Assembly: GCF_008086345.1 (NCBI RefSeq)
Contig: NZ_CP043006.1
Coordinates: forward strand, 1,114,032 to 1,178,031
From: Chitinophaga sp. XS-30
GTDB taxonomy: Bacteria > Bacteroidota > Bacteroidia > Chitinophagales > Chitinophagaceae
Direction of reading: 5' to 3'
Length of the DNA stretch: 64,000 nucleotides
Positions 17,139-25,817 of the stretch are shown in pieces; the first letter of the stretch is position 1, and every line of letters begins with the position of its first letter. The notes beneath the pieces are model-generated. The model saw only the letters and a list, made by a program, of their open reading frames with translations. It did no database searches and had not been told where the DNA came from. The position numbers and the translations under genes are program-made.

Positions 17139-18536
17139 ATGCAAAATCTGCTATGCTTATTATGCTGCCTTTGCAGCGCTTTCACCCTTAAGGCACAGGG
17201 TTATGAGATCACCGTCAGGATCAATGGATACCAGTCCGGATACCTTTATCTCGGGCATTACATGGGCAAAACCACTTATGTGATGGATTCCGCCCGCATC
17301 AATGCGGATGGTGTAGCCGTTCTCAAAGGCGCGGAGAAACAGCCCGGGGGCATTTACCTGATCGTATTGCCCGGCAAGAAAAGGTATTTCGAGATGCTGA
17401 TGGACGAGGTCCAGACCTTTTCCATAGTCGCGGACACGGCGGACCTGGTAGGAAAAACCGAGTATAAAGGGTCTCCGGACAATGATATGTTCAAGGCCTA
17501 TAACCGTTTCCTGGCATCCCAGGGGGCGGCACGGGGAGAGATACAACGGCAGCTCGCCACAGCCCGTACGGCAGCGGATACCGCCAAAGTAGCCCCGCTC
17601 ACCGCCGAACTCGGCAAAAAGCTCCAGGAGTATCGCGATGAAGTGATAAAACAACACCCCAAGTCTCTGCTGGCAGCCATTTTCAGGGCCATGCGGGAGC
17701 CGGAGGTGAAACCCATGGCGCGGAAAGCAGACGGCTCGCTGGATTCCACATACCCCTACCGTTACTTTAAAGCCCATTACTGGGATGATGTGGACCTGTC
17801 CGACGGAAGGCTTGTACGCACACCCATCATCGAAACAAGGTTGAACCGTTATTTTACCCAGCTTGTGGCTCCCGTACCCGATTCCGTGATCGTGGAAGCG
17901 GATGCGCTGGTGAAAAAAACAGGCGGGGATAAAGAAAGCTTCAAGTTCCTGGTATGGTGGCTTACGCTGCAATATGAAGCATCGCCCATCATGGGGATGG
18001 ATGCGGTATTCGTACATCTTGTAGAGAAGTATTACGTAAGCGGCCAGGCATTCTGGGTAACAGAGGAGCAGAATCAGAAGATCATCGACCGTGCTTATAC
18101 CATGGCTCCGAATCTCATCGGGCAGAAAGGAGCGCCTCTGCCGTTGCAGGACACGGCCGGCAAACCCGCATCCCTGTACGACATCAAGTCAAAATACACC
18201 ATACTCGTTTTCTGGGACCCCACCTGCGGCCACTGCATCACCGAAGTGCCCCGGCTGGATTCCGCTTTCAACGCCAGCTGGAAGCAAAAGGGCGCGGTAA
18301 TGTTCGGTGTCAAAACCGAAGGGACGCAGGAAGAATGGCTGAAGTTCATCAAAGAAAAAAAACTCAAGGGCTGGATACATGCCTGGGACCCCGGATATAA
18401 AAGCAATTACCGGCGTTTTTATGACGTGTACAGCACACCGCTCGTATATCTGCTCGACGAAAACAAAAAGATATTAGCAAAGCGCCTGGGTGTGGAACAA
18501 TTGGAAGATTTTCTGCAACGGGCAATGCGGGAATAA
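17139..18536 (+). CDS. TlpA-like thioredoxin-fold protein with DUF4369 N-terminal domain
   Basis: 466 residues from the ATG at 17139, where the signal peptide begins (MQNLLCLLCCLCSAFTLKAQ, cleavage after KAQ). The in-frame start at 17112 precedes the promoter box and is less likely. Residues ~20-130 match the DUF4369 pattern (EITVRINGYQSGYLYLGHYMG... DSARINADGVAVLKG), followed by a helical linker. A C-terminal thioredoxin domain has the active site FWDPTCGHCITEVP (CGHC) near residue 365. The cis-Pro loop is 'STPLVYLLDENKKI'. Such periplasmic proteins reduce or exchange disulfides at the outer membrane or bind ligands through the N-terminal domain. It is monocistronic. Confidence 0.92.
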   Translation: MQNLLCLLCCLCSAFTLKAQGYEITVRINGYQSGYLYLGHYMGKTTYVMDSARINADGVAVLKGAEKQPGGIYLIVLPGKKRYFEMLMDEVQTFSIVADTADLVGKTEYKGSPDNDMFKAYNRFLASQGAARGEIQRQLATARTAADTAKVAPLTAELGKKLQEYRDEVIKQHPKSLLAAIFRAMREPEVKPMARKADGSLDSTYPYRYFKAHYWDDVDLSDGRLVRTPIIETRLNRYFTQLVAPVPDSVIVEADALVKKTGGDKESFKFLVWWLTLQYEASPIMGMDAVFVHLVEKYYVSGQAFWVTEEQNQKIIDRAYTMAPNLIGQKGAPLPLQDTAGKPASLYDIKSKYTILVFWDPTCGHCITEVPRLDSAFNASWKQKGAVMFGVKTEGTQEEWLKFIKEKKLKGWIHAWDPGYKSNYRRFYDVYSTPLVYLLDENKKILAKRLGVEQLEDFLQRAMRE

Positions 18537-18607
18537 AATATCAAACCGTCCTTTCGGGCTTCTGTAACAAATTGATTTTCATCATGATATAGGTTGATAA
18601 AAACCCT

Positions 18608-18624
18608 TTGGCACAGTCTTTGAC
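18608..18624 (+). promoter_or_regulatory. Possible sigma-54-like promoter upstream of first porin
   Basis: TTGGCAC (18608-18614) is a perfect -24 element. After the GG there are 10 bases and then GA in the TTTGA box, where the sigma-54 consensus has GC (TTGCA). The critical C is therefore missing. The site is 29 bases from the ATG, a fitting distance. The Bacteroidetes -33/-7 boxes are not evident here. Confidence 0.3.
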
Positions 18625-18652
18625 TTTATCATCATAACCAAAACTTAAGGTT

Positions 18653-19354
18653 ATGACGAAAAAGATAGTGCTATCACTTATGGCAGTCGGGTTGTCTGCA
18701 GCAGCAATGGCCCAGGTACGTGTCGGCATTAAAGGTGGGCTGAACATGGCAAATATTACTACAACAAACAGCGGAGCTGTTGACAATAGCAGAGTTTTAC
18801 CTTCTTTTCATATCGGTGCCATTGCGGACTTTCCTCTTTCAGAGATTATCTCCTTTCAGCCTGGTGTTTTCTATACCGGTAAAGGCTCCAAGCTGGAAAG
18901 AGGGGACGACAGCAACGTTACCGGTTACTTCAGATCGGAAACAAACCCACGTTACATTGAGGTCCCTCTTAACTTTGTAGGCAAGATTCCCGTTGGCGGA
19001 CAAACGAAACTGTTCCTGGGCGTTGGCCCGTATGCCGCATTTGGCGTAGGGGGACAGAATAAATATGAGTTTAATTCCCCGCTTGGTGAAATGACAGGTG
19101 AATCTTCCATCAAATGGGATGATGACACCCCCTTCACCGATGACGACCCCAACCAGGGCTTTGACAAATACAAGAGATTTGACTACGGCGGTAATATTCT
19201 GGCCGGTGTGGAGTTCGGCAACTTCCTGATCTCCGCCCAATACGGCCTTGGCTTAGGTAAAATACTGTCCGGTTCAGACAACAGCAGCAACGACAAGAGC
19301 AAAAACAGGGTATGGGCCTTCTCTCTGGGATACCTGTTAGGCGGCAACCGTTAA
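18653..19354 (+). CDS. Outer-membrane beta-barrel protein (PorT/OmpA-barrel type), copy 1
   Basis: 233 residues with signal peptide (MTKKIVLSLMAVGLSAAAMAQ) and the family start 'RVGIKGGLNMANI'. Alternating hydrophobic strands give about eight: FSLGYLLGG at the end, 'GVGPYAAFGVGGQNK' and 'ISAQYGLGLGKIL' in the middle. An acidic loop (WDDDTPFTDDDPNQ, ~160-173) may face outside and bind cations. It is the first of three related barrels in a row; function beyond an outer-membrane barrel is not known. Spacing to copy 2 is 80 bases with no clear terminator, so the two may be co-transcribed. Confidence 0.88.
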   Translation: MTKKIVLSLMAVGLSAAAMAQVRVGIKGGLNMANITTTNSGAVDNSRVLPSFHIGAIADFPLSEIISFQPGVFYTGKGSKLERGDDSNVTGYFRSETNPRYIEVPLNFVGKIPVGGQTKLFLGVGPYAAFGVGGQNKYEFNSPLGEMTGESSIKWDDDTPFTDDDPNQGFDKYKRFDYGGNILAGVEFGNFLISAQYGLGLGKILSGSDNSSNDKSKNRVWAFSLGYLLGGNR

Positions 19355-19434
19355 AGAATTTTGCTGTTCAGCACGATTTATACTGTCCCATTCATCCTGA
19401 CATATAAGTTTTTCTAAAACAACAAAAGTAAATC

Positions 19435-20070
19435 ATGAAAAAAGTACTGTTATCCGTAGCAGCGCTGTTCTTCGCCGGTGCATCCTTTGCACAGGTGAAG
19501 TTCGGTGTGACTGCAGGACCGAGTTTCTCCAGTTACACAAGTAAAGTAAGTGGGGACAAAGAAACCAGCAAACTGATGACTGGCCTGCGTGCAGGCATAA
19601 CCGTGGATCTTCCGCTGGCAGATGAATTCTACATTCAGCCGAGCCTGCTTTATGTAGGTAAAGGCGGGATGATGGAGTCGGAGAACTTTGATCTGAAGCT
19701 GAAAACCCGTATCAATTACCTGGAGTTGCCGATCAATTTTATGTACAAACCGGAAGTAGGCAATGGCAATATCTTTATAGGGTTCGGCCCTTACATCGCA
19801 TACGGTTTGGGGGGTAAAAGCGAGTTGGCGGACGATAACGGCAATAAGCTGAGCAGTGACATCGAGTGGGGCAATGACAACATGAGCCAGATGAAAAGGC
19901 TTGATGCCGGCGCCAACTTCCAGTTCGGCTATGAGTTCCCCATGGGCTTCAACATCGGCCTGCATACAGACCTGGGCCTGGTGAATGCGCGCGGTAACGG
20001 TGACGACGACAACTCCTTCCGGAATACTTCATTCGGGGTATCCGTAGGATATAAGTTCGGTGCGCGGTAA
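19435..20070 (+). CDS. Outer-membrane beta-barrel protein (PorT-type), copy 2
   Basis: 211 residues, signal peptide MKKVLLSVAALFFAGASFAQ, then VKFGVTAGPSFSSY, LPLADEFYIQPSLLYVGKGGMM, INYLELPINFMYKPE and FIGFGPYIAYGLGGK, the same order of strands as its two neighbours. It ends with 'FGVSVGYKFGAR'. The loop sizes differ from copy 1, and the acidic loop is shorter (DIEWGNDNMSQ). It is likely a small barrel in the outer membrane. It is followed by a strong intrinsic terminator, so copy 3 is transcribed separately. Confidence 0.88.
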   Translation: MKKVLLSVAALFFAGASFAQVKFGVTAGPSFSSYTSKVSGDKETSKLMTGLRAGITVDLPLADEFYIQPSLLYVGKGGMMESENFDLKLKTRINYLELPINFMYKPEVGNGNIFIGFGPYIAYGLGGKSELADDNGNKLSSDIEWGNDNMSQMKRLDAGANFQFGYEFPMGFNIGLHTDLGLVNARGNGDDDNSFRNTSFGVSVGYKFGAR

Positions 20071-20093
20071 GTAAGGCAAGCAACTGATATACC

Positions 20094-20146
20094 GGCTGGT
20101 TAGGCATTACCATTAATTGTAATGCCTGACCAGCCGTTTTGTTTTG
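20094..20146 (+). terminator. Strong intrinsic terminator after porin copy 2
   Basis: Arms of 16 bases (20094-20109 and 20120-20135) pair with one G-U wobble around a 10-base loop, followed by GTTTTGTTTT (20136 on). It lies 24 bases after the stop. Confidence 0.9.
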
Positions 20147-20447
20147 CCGGAATTTTTCTGCCGGCCGAACTTTTCCGATGAATGACTGTTATACATCTTG
20201 CCCCTGATAGCATTTTGAATGAGCGGTCTGCCGGGCGCCGGGTTATTTTTTTGTTATCGGCCGGCCTCCTTTGGCAGAGGGCTTTTATTTCGAAAATTTA
20301 AGCAGTATGTTTGGGTCATTATTCTTTCGAGGGACAGTCATTTACATTCATCGTTTAATTAACTGAAAGCCGCTGCATCCGAATACACCCAGCGGAAATT
20401 TAGGTACTCTCCTATTACGAAAACCCCCTGTTTAAAACCTTATCTGT
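20147..20447. other. Intergenic region before porin copy 3
   Basis: About 300 bases without a supportable gene. A weak stem with GGCCTCC...GAGGGC followed by TTTTATTT lies near 20265-20290. No clear -33/-7 pair was found before 20448. Confidence 0.4.
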
Positions 20448-21158
20448 ATGAAGAGAGTTTTACTGCTTTTTATTGTTCTGATCTATGCATTCCATAGCAG
20501 CGGACAGGTGAGTATGGGCCTGAGGTCCGGCTACACCGCTGCGAGCCTGGAAGTGACCGGCGAAACCGGGGGCGGCACCGGGGAAACGGCGGGAGGGTAC
20601 ACCACCTTTCACGGCTGGCATCTTGACCTGGTGATAAACGTGCCCGTGTACGAGGGGCTTTATTTCCAGCCTGTTATCCGTTACATCACAAAAGGGACGG
20701 GTTTCGGCAGGCCGCAGCCCATTAAGCCGGAGCTGTCCGGTGCTTATGTGCCGGCCGGCAGCAAGTTGCAGCTCAACTACCTGGAGTTGCCGTTAAACGT
20801 CGTATATAAGTTCCCGTTAGGCAGCGGCAAGGTCACCGCAGGGCTCGGACCATATGTGGCCGCCGGCCTGAAAGGGCGTTATCATTTCAACATTGTGCAG
20901 AACGGGCGCAACATTACCAACAATTCAAAGCAGGTGCAGTTTTCGCGAAAGGCCAACGATAACCTGGCTGTTGTCAGGATGTATCCCTGGGATGCGGGGG
21001 CCAATTTTGCCCTGGGCTATGAATTCAACAATGGCATTATGCTGGGCGCCAACTACAGTATGGGAATGACCGATGTTGACCGCAGCGAATACACCACCAG
21101 CCGGAACCGTTACCTGGCCGTAAGTGTAGGGTTCCTGTTCAATCGCGAAGATTACTGA
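20448..21158 (+). CDS. Outer-membrane beta-barrel protein (PorT-type), copy 3
   Basis: 236 residues with signal peptide ending FHSSGQ and the family opening VSMGLRSGYTAAS. Shared strands are VPVYEGLYFQPVIRYITKGTGF, KLQLNYLELPLNVVYKFPLG, KVTAGLGPYVAAGLKG, WDAGANFALGYEFNNGIMLG and the end RYLAVSVGFLF. A first external loop is rich in Gly/Thr (ETGGGTGETAGGYT). It is the most diverged of the three tandem copies. It has its own terminator and is convergent with metF. It is likely an outer-membrane barrel of unknown cargo or partner. Confidence 0.86.
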   Translation: MKRVLLLFIVLIYAFHSSGQVSMGLRSGYTAASLEVTGETGGGTGETAGGYTTFHGWHLDLVINVPVYEGLYFQPVIRYITKGTGFGRPQPIKPELSGAYVPAGSKLQLNYLELPLNVVYKFPLGSGKVTAGLGPYVAAGLKGRYHFNIVQNGRNITNNSKQVQFSRKANDNLAVVRMYPWDAGANFALGYEFNNGIMLGANYSMGMTDVDRSEYTTSRNRYLAVSVGFLFNREDY

Positions 21159-21230
21159 ATAATTTCCCCGGACGGGGACGTTTCAAAAGATAAGACCTGA
21201 GGGAAACCAGTTCCGGAAGGTCAGAAAATA

Positions 21231-21267
21231 GCGGGTATTCCGGGTTTCCGGGGTATCCGCTTTTTTT
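21231..21267 (+). terminator. Intrinsic terminator after porin copy 3
   Basis: The outer stem GCGGGTA/TATCCGC (one wobble) closes around an inner CCGG...CCGG hairpin and is followed by TTTTTTT at 21261-21267. Confidence 0.85.
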
Positions 21268-21361
21268 ATTCCGGCCATGGGGGTAAGGATATTTTGCCGC
21301 GTCTTAATAGCAGCAATACATCACAATAAGTTTCTAAACAAAAGGTGTGACAGTTATAGGG

Positions 21362-21399
21362 AAAAAATGCCATCGCGTATCTACGCAATGGCCATTTTT
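21362..21399 (-). terminator. Terminator of metF, probably bidirectional
   Basis: GCCATCGCG and CGCAATGGC (21369-21377 and 21384-21392) form a 9-base stem with one wobble. A-tracts at 21362-21367 give the T-run for the minus transcript, and T's at 21393-21400 serve the plus strand. Confidence 0.8.
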
Positions 21400-22353
21400 T
21401 TATTTGATAGATTCTACCACTTTACGGATCACATGCGGTTTGCCCAGGGTATAGTAGTGCAGGACGGGCATTCCGGCGGCTTTAAGTTCTTTGGATTGCT
21501 GGATGAGCCATTCCGTGCCCACCTGTTCCACTTCCTTGTCCGTTTTGCATTTCATGGCTTCAATGGCCAGGTCGTCCGGCATGTCCACATGAAATGTGCG
21601 CGGCAGTATGGTCAGTTGTTTTTTAGTGGTCAGCGGCTTCAGCCCCGGGATGATGGGTATTTTAATGTCCGCTTCGCGGCATTTGGCCACGAAATCGAAG
21701 AACTTCTGGTTATCGAAGAACATCTGGGTGACGATATAATCCGCTCCGGCCTCTACTTTACGCTGCAGGTATTTCATGTCCGTAGCCATATTCGGGGCTT
21801 CGAAATGTTTTTCCGGGTATGCCGCCACGCCGATGCAGAACTTCGTTTTAACACCGCCCATGAGTTCTTCCTCCAGGTAAATGCCGTTGTTCATCTGCGC
21901 GACCTGGTGAAGCAGGTCGATCGCATAGCGGTGGCCGTTGGGGTGCGGTTCGAAGAATGTTTCGTTCTTCGGGGCGTCGCCGCGCAGCACCAGCACATTG
22001 TCAATCCCGAGGAAAGCCAGGTCGATAAGGGCATTTTCCGTTTCTTCCTTGCTGAAGCCTCCGCAGATGAGGTGAGGCACGGCGTCCACATTGTAATGGT
22101 TCATGATGGCGGCGCAGATACCCACAGTGCCGGGGCGTTTGCGGATCTCCACCTTGTCGAAAGACCCGTCCGCACGTTTTTTGAACATATGCTCGCTGCG
22201 ATGGTAGGTCACATTGATATACGAGGGCTTGAACTCCATCAGGGGGTCCAGGTGGTCGTAAATAGACTCAATGCTTTTGCCTTTGAGCGGAGGCAGTATC
22301 TCGAAAGATATCAGGGTGTCCTTTGCCTGTGCAATATGTTCAGTAACTTTCAT
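21400..22353 (-). CDS. metF: 5,10-methylenetetrahydrofolate reductase
   Basis: 317 residues, a single FAD-binding TIM barrel as in bacterial MetF, which reduces 5,10-methylene-THF to 5-methyl-THF for methionine synthesis. Visible features are the opening 'LISFEILPPLKGKSIESI' (catalytic Glu in FE-PP), 'INVTYHRS', 'LVLRGDAP' (FAD/folate loop), and 'GADYIVTQMFFDNQKFFDFV' with the conserved Gln-Phe-Phe stretch. 'PIIPGLKPL' and the C-terminal helices complete the fold. Length is slightly longer than E. coli MetF. It is monocistronic and divergent from lptB. Confidence 0.96.
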   Translation of the reverse strand: MKVTEHIAQAKDTLISFEILPPLKGKSIESIYDHLDPLMEFKPSYINVTYHRSEHMFKKRADGSFDKVEIRKRPGTVGICAAIMNHYNVDAVPHLICGGFSKEETENALIDLAFLGIDNVLVLRGDAPKNETFFEPHPNGHRYAIDLLHQVAQMNNGIYLEEELMGGVKTKFCIGVAAYPEKHFEAPNMATDMKYLQRKVEAGADYIVTQMFFDNQKFFDFVAKCREADIKIPIIPGLKPLTTKKQLTILPRTFHVDMPDDLAIEAMKCKTDKEVEQVGTEWLIQQSKELKAAGMPVLHYYTLGKPHVIRKVVESIK

Positions 22354-22383
22354 CTGTTAATAATTGATTTTTTAGTGGCCAGA

Positions 22384-22413
22384 TGAAACCTCGCATCACC
22401 ATGCTTGGTTTCA
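22384..22413 (-). promoter_or_regulatory. Hairpin in the metF 5' leader
   Basis: TGAAACC (22384-22390) and GGTTTCA (22407-22413) pair; inside them GCAT and ATGC form a second helix. This stem lies 30 bases before the metF start within the leader that would begin near 22440. It does not resemble a SAM riboswitch I can recognise; a regulatory role is inference. Confidence 0.3.
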
Positions 22414-22443
22414 TAATATTTGGGTATTCTTGTAAAAACCTCG

Positions 22444-22451
22444 CAAAAATA
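22444..22451 (-). promoter_or_regulatory. -7 box for metF
   Basis: The minus strand reads TATTTTTG, a perfect TAnnTTTG, about 90 bases before the metF ATG. No clear -33 TTG at the normal spacing. Confidence 0.45.
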
Positions 22452-22511
22452 GTATTTAGCCCAATAATTAACTAATAGCTGTTCAAACCGCTGTCCATTC
22501 ACCGATTTTGT

Positions 22512-22519
22512 TATTTTTG
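22512..22519 (+). promoter_or_regulatory. -7 box for lptB
   Basis: TATTTTTG is a perfect TAnnTTTG, 15 bases before the lptB ATG at 22535, which supports that start over the in-frame ATG at 22508. The -33 element is not clear. Confidence 0.5.
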
Positions 22520-22534
22520 CTAAGTTTCAATAAT

Positions 22535-23299
22535 ATGGCGTTAAAAATACACACACAGGAGCTGGTAAAGCGTTACCGCAGCAGAACGGTGGTCAACCAT
22601 GTGTCCGTAGAGGTTACACAGGGCGAGATCGTGGGGCTGCTGGGGCCCAACGGAGCGGGCAAGACCACTACATTCTATATGGTAGTGGGCCTTGTGAAGC
22701 CGGACGAGGGGGAAGTGTTCCTGAATGAAGAGAATATTACCAAGCTGCCGATGTACAAGCGGGCACAGATGGGTATCGGCTACCTGCCACAGGAGGCCAG
22801 CGTTTTCCGTAAGCTGAGCGTGGAGGACAATATCGCTGCCGTACTGGAGATGACGAAGCTGAGCAAGGCGGACCAGAAGGAGAAACTGGAATCCCTCCTG
22901 GGCGAGTTCCGCCTGCAGCACGTACGCAAGAGCCCCGGAGATGTATTGAGCGGCGGGGAGCGCCGGAGAACGGAAATTGCCCGCGCACTGGCCGTTGACC
23001 CCAAATTCATACTGCTGGATGAGCCTTTCGCCGGGATCGACCCCATTGCGGTGGAGGATATCCAGGGCATTGTGGCCAAGTTGAAATACCGGAACATCGG
23101 TATCCTGATCACGGACCACAATGTACAGGAAACACTCTCCATCACGGACAGGGCCTATCTGTTGTTCGAGGGCAAAATACTGAAGGCCGGCACCGCAGAG
23201 GAACTGGCGGAAGATGAACAGGTGAGAAAAGTGTATCTTGGCCAGAATTTCGTACTTCGCCGGAAAGATTACCTCGACGAAGCCGCTAAGAATCAATAA
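22535..23299 (+). CDS. lptB: LPS export ABC transporter ATP-binding protein
   Basis: 254 residues from the ATG at 22535. Complete ABC ATPase: Walker [11 protein letters not shown]-loop region '[13 protein letters not shown]' (LptB-specific), signature [15 protein letters not shown], Walker [13 protein letters not shown], and switch His in ILITDHNV. The C-terminal '[19 protein letters not shown]' is also typical of LptB. With LptF/G (not in the window) it would extract lipopolysaccharide from the inner membrane. The acyl-amido synthetase gene starts 27 bases downstream on the same strand, so they may share a transcript. Confidence 0.96.
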   Translation: MALKIHTQELVKRYRSRTVVNHVSVEVTQGEIVGLLGPNGAGKTTTFYMVVGLVKPDEGEVFLNEENITKLPMYKRAQMGIGYLPQEASVFRKLSVEDNIAAVLEMTKLSKADQKEKLESLLGEFRLQHVRKSPGDVLSGGERRRTEIARALAVDPKFILLDEPFAGIDPIAVEDIQGIVAKLKYRNIGILITDHNVQETLSITDRAYLLFEGKILKAGTAEELAEDEQVRKVYLGQNFVLRRKDYLDEAAKNQ

Positions 23300-23326
23300 C
23301 CTATCAAAACCCTGGCAAAAACCGGT

Positions 23327-24850
23327 ATGAAGATTTTAAGTCCAGCGCTGTCACAATTGGCCAGAATTCGCATGGGCCGCATTGAGCATTTCATGCAATA
23401 TCCGCTGCAGATCCAGCAACAGGTATTCCAGAATCTGCTCAGCGCTGCGCAATACACCGAATTTGGCAAACAGTACGGCCTCTCCACGCTTTTCAGACTG
23501 GAGGAATTCAAGCAGCGGGTCCCGGTTCACAACTATGAAAGCATGAAACCTTACATCCAGCGTGTGATGGAGGGCGAGCAAAATGTGATCTGGAACACCC
23601 CCATCAAATGGTTCGCAAAATCCAGCGGCACCACAGCAGACAAAAGCAAATTCATCCCCATTTCCCAGGAAAGCCTCGATGAATGCCATTATCGCTCCGG
23701 GCGCGATGTTTTTTCCCTTTATTACAACAACTTTCCCGATTCCGATGTGCTCACCGGCAAATCGCTCGTGATCGGCGGCAGCCACCAGGTGAATAAACTA
23801 TCCCCTGACAGTGACAGTTATTATGGGGACCTGAGCGCCGTGATGCTGCAGAACATGCCCTTCTACGGGCATATGATCCGCACGCCGGACCTGTCCATCG
23901 CGCTGATGGACGAATGGGAGGAAAAAATAGAACGGATGGCCAATGCCGTCATCCACGAAAACGTGACCTCCATCGCCGGTGTGCCTACATGGACCATCGT
24001 GCTGATCAAAAGGATATTTGAACTGACCGGCACAGACAACCTGGCCGACGTCTGGCCGAACCTGGAACTGTACATGCACGGCGGCGTGAGCTTCACGCCC
24101 TATCGGGAACAGTTCAAAAAACTGATCCGCAAGCCGGGGATGAACTACCTGGAATCATACAATGCCTCCGAAGGCTTCTTTGCCGCCCAGGATGTGATCG
24201 GCGAAGAAGGGCTGCTGCTGTTCCTCAACCACGGCATCTTCTATGAATTCCTGCCGATGGAGGAATATGGGAAGGATTTCCCCCGCACCTTGCAACTGCA
24301 TGAAGTAGAGACAGGCCGGAACTATGCCCTTATCATCAGCACCAACGGCGGTCTCTGGAGATATCTTGTGGGTGATACCATCCAGTTCGTGTCCTTGTCG
24401 CCCTTCCGCATCAGGGTGAGCGGCCGCACCAAATCTTTTATTAACGCTTTCGGTGAAGAACTGATCGTAGATAATACGGATAAAGCTATTGCAAAAGCCT
24501 GCGAGGAAACCGGCGCTACCGTGAACGACTATACGGCGGCTCCCGTTTATTTCAGCGATGAAGGCAACGGCGGGCATGAATGGCTGATAGAGTTCGAGAA
24601 CAGGCCGGCTGACATCGAGCGGTTCATAGACGTGCTGGACGACACGCTCAAAGCCATCAACTCCGATTATGAAGCCAAACGGCACAAGAATATTGCGCTG
24701 TACCGCCCCACTGTGCATCTGCTGGAAGCGGGCACTTTCACCGAATGGCTGAAAAGCAAGGGCAAACTGGGCGGTCAGCATAAAGTTCCACGACTGAATA
24801 ATGAAAGGAACGTATTGGAAGAGATCCTTCGTTTTATTGAAAAACACTGA
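23327..24850 (+). CDS. GH3-family acyl-acid amido synthetase-like protein
   Basis: 507 residues of the ANL adenylation superfamily, in the branch named for plant GH3 (auxin-responsive) proteins. It has the ATP motif 'KSSGTTADKSKFIPIS' (~98-113), the second motif 'YNASEGFFA' (~280), 'GDTIQF' and 'GRTKSFINAFGEEL' near 370-385. Plant GH3 enzymes adenylate a carboxylate and couple it to an amino acid; the bacterial substrates are not established. The neighbouring lptB and fabG genes hint at a lipid or envelope context, but this is weak evidence. No signal peptide; cytosolic. Confidence 0.9.
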   Translation: MKILSPALSQLARIRMGRIEHFMQYPLQIQQQVFQNLLSAAQYTEFGKQYGLSTLFRLEEFKQRVPVHNYESMKPYIQRVMEGEQNVIWNTPIKWFAKSSGTTADKSKFIPISQESLDECHYRSGRDVFSLYYNNFPDSDVLTGKSLVIGGSHQVNKLSPDSDSYYGDLSAVMLQNMPFYGHMIRTPDLSIALMDEWEEKIERMANAVIHENVTSIAGVPTWTIVLIKRIFELTGTDNLADVWPNLELYMHGGVSFTPYREQFKKLIRKPGMNYLESYNASEGFFAAQDVIGEEGLLLFLNHGIFYEFLPMEEYGKDFPRTLQLHEVETGRNYALIISTNGGLWRYLVGDTIQFVSLSPFRIRVSGRTKSFINAFGEELIVDNTDKAIAKACEETGATVNDYTAAPVYFSDEGNGGHEWLIEFENRPADIERFIDVLDDTLKAINSDYEAKRHKNIALYRPTVHLLEAGTFTEWLKSKGKLGGQHKVPRLNNERNVLEEILRFIEKH

Positions 24851-24914
24851 GCGACAGGATAATTTTTCTATTACCTTCGTTCATCAAATTAAAGCTAAAC
24901 CTATCTGTTAAAAA

Positions 24915-25664
24915 ATGAAATTACTTAACAACAAAGTAGCCATCGTAACAGGCGCCAGCCGTGGGATCGGTGAAGCGATAGCGCTGAAATTCGCGGATGA
25001 AGGCGCCCATGTTGCATTTACTTATGTTAGCTCGGACGAAAAGGCGAAAGCGCTGGAAGCAAAACTGATCGCCAAAGGGGTGAAAGCCAAAGCCTATAAA
25101 AGCAATGCCGGTGTTTTTGAGGATTGCGAAGCCCTTGTGAATGATGTGATGAAGGAATTCGGTACGGTGGACATCTGTGTGAACAATGCCGGTATCTCAA
25201 AAGATAACCTGCTGTTGCGCCTCAGTGCTGAACAGTGGGATGAAGTGATGGACGTGAACCTGAAGAGTGTATTTAATATGACCAAGCTGGTGATGCGCCC
25301 GATGATGAAAGCCAAAAGCGGCAGCATCATCAACATGAGCTCTATCATCGGTATAAAAGGGAATGCCGGCCAGAGCAGCTATGCGGCATCAAAGGCGGGG
25401 ATCATCGGTTTTTCCAAATCCATCGCGCAGGAGATCGGCAGCCGCAATATCCGCGTGAATGCAGTGGCGCCGGGTTTTGTGGAAACGGATATGACGCATT
25501 ACCTGAAAGATGGCGAAGGCGCGAAAGCTTACCTGGACCAGATCCCGCTGGGCAAGTTCGGGTCTCCGGAGGATATCGCGAATGTATGCCTGTTCCTGGC
25601 TTCCGATATGGGGGCGTATGTAACGGGGCAGGTGATCAGTGTTTGCGGGGGGTTGAATACGTAA
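24915..25664 (+). CDS. fabG: 3-oxoacyl-ACP reductase-like short-chain dehydrogenase
   Basis: 249 residues. NADP-binding TGASRGIGEAIA (~12-23), NNAGIS (~88), and the catalytic Ser, Tyr and Lys in INMSSIIGIKG and SSYAASKAG (~138, 151, 155). 'APGFVETDMT' and the C-terminal 'YVTGQVISVCGG' match FabG. The last motif has Cys where most FabG read Asp-Gly-Gly, a small deviation. FabG reduces 3-oxoacyl-ACP in fatty-acid elongation; paralogues also act on other acyl carriers, so the symbol is likely but not certain. It is preceded by a TACCTTCG box (24872-24879) and followed by a strong terminator. Confidence 0.9.
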   Translation: MKLLNNKVAIVTGASRGIGEAIALKFADEGAHVAFTYVSSDEKAKALEAKLIAKGVKAKAYKSNAGVFEDCEALVNDVMKEFGTVDICVNNAGISKDNLLLRLSAEQWDEVMDVNLKSVFNMTKLVMRPMMKAKSGSIINMSSIIGIKGNAGQSSYAASKAGIIGFSKSIAQEIGSRNIRVNAVAPGFVETDMTHYLKDGEGAKAYLDQIPLGKFGSPEDIANVCLFLASDMGAYVTGQVISVCGGLNT

Positions 25665-25685
25665 TAGATTATTTTTTATATGTCG

Positions 25686-25715
25686 GCCGCAGGTTTACAG
25701 CCTGCGGCTTTTTTT
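25686..25715 (+). terminator. Intrinsic terminator after fabG
   Basis: GCCGCAGG and CCTGCGGC form a perfect 8-base stem (25686-25693, 25701-25708), followed by seven T's. Confidence 0.92.
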
Positions 25716-25756
25716 ATTGTGTTAAAAAGTGGAATACAGAACAATGCCGGATTAAG

Positions 25757-25786
25757 TTGCATTTTTCAAATAATAATGTATTTTTA
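25757..25786 (+). promoter_or_regulatory. Promoter of the RHS toxin island
   Basis: TTG (25757-25759), 19 bases, then TATTTTTA (25779-25786), 7 of 8 matches to TAnnTTTG. This is the usual Bacteroidetes -33/-7 layout and gives a leader of about 25 bases to the ATG at 25818. Confidence 0.55.
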
Positions 25787-25817
25787 AAGTATTGTTTAAG
25801 CCGTAGCCCGATTATCT

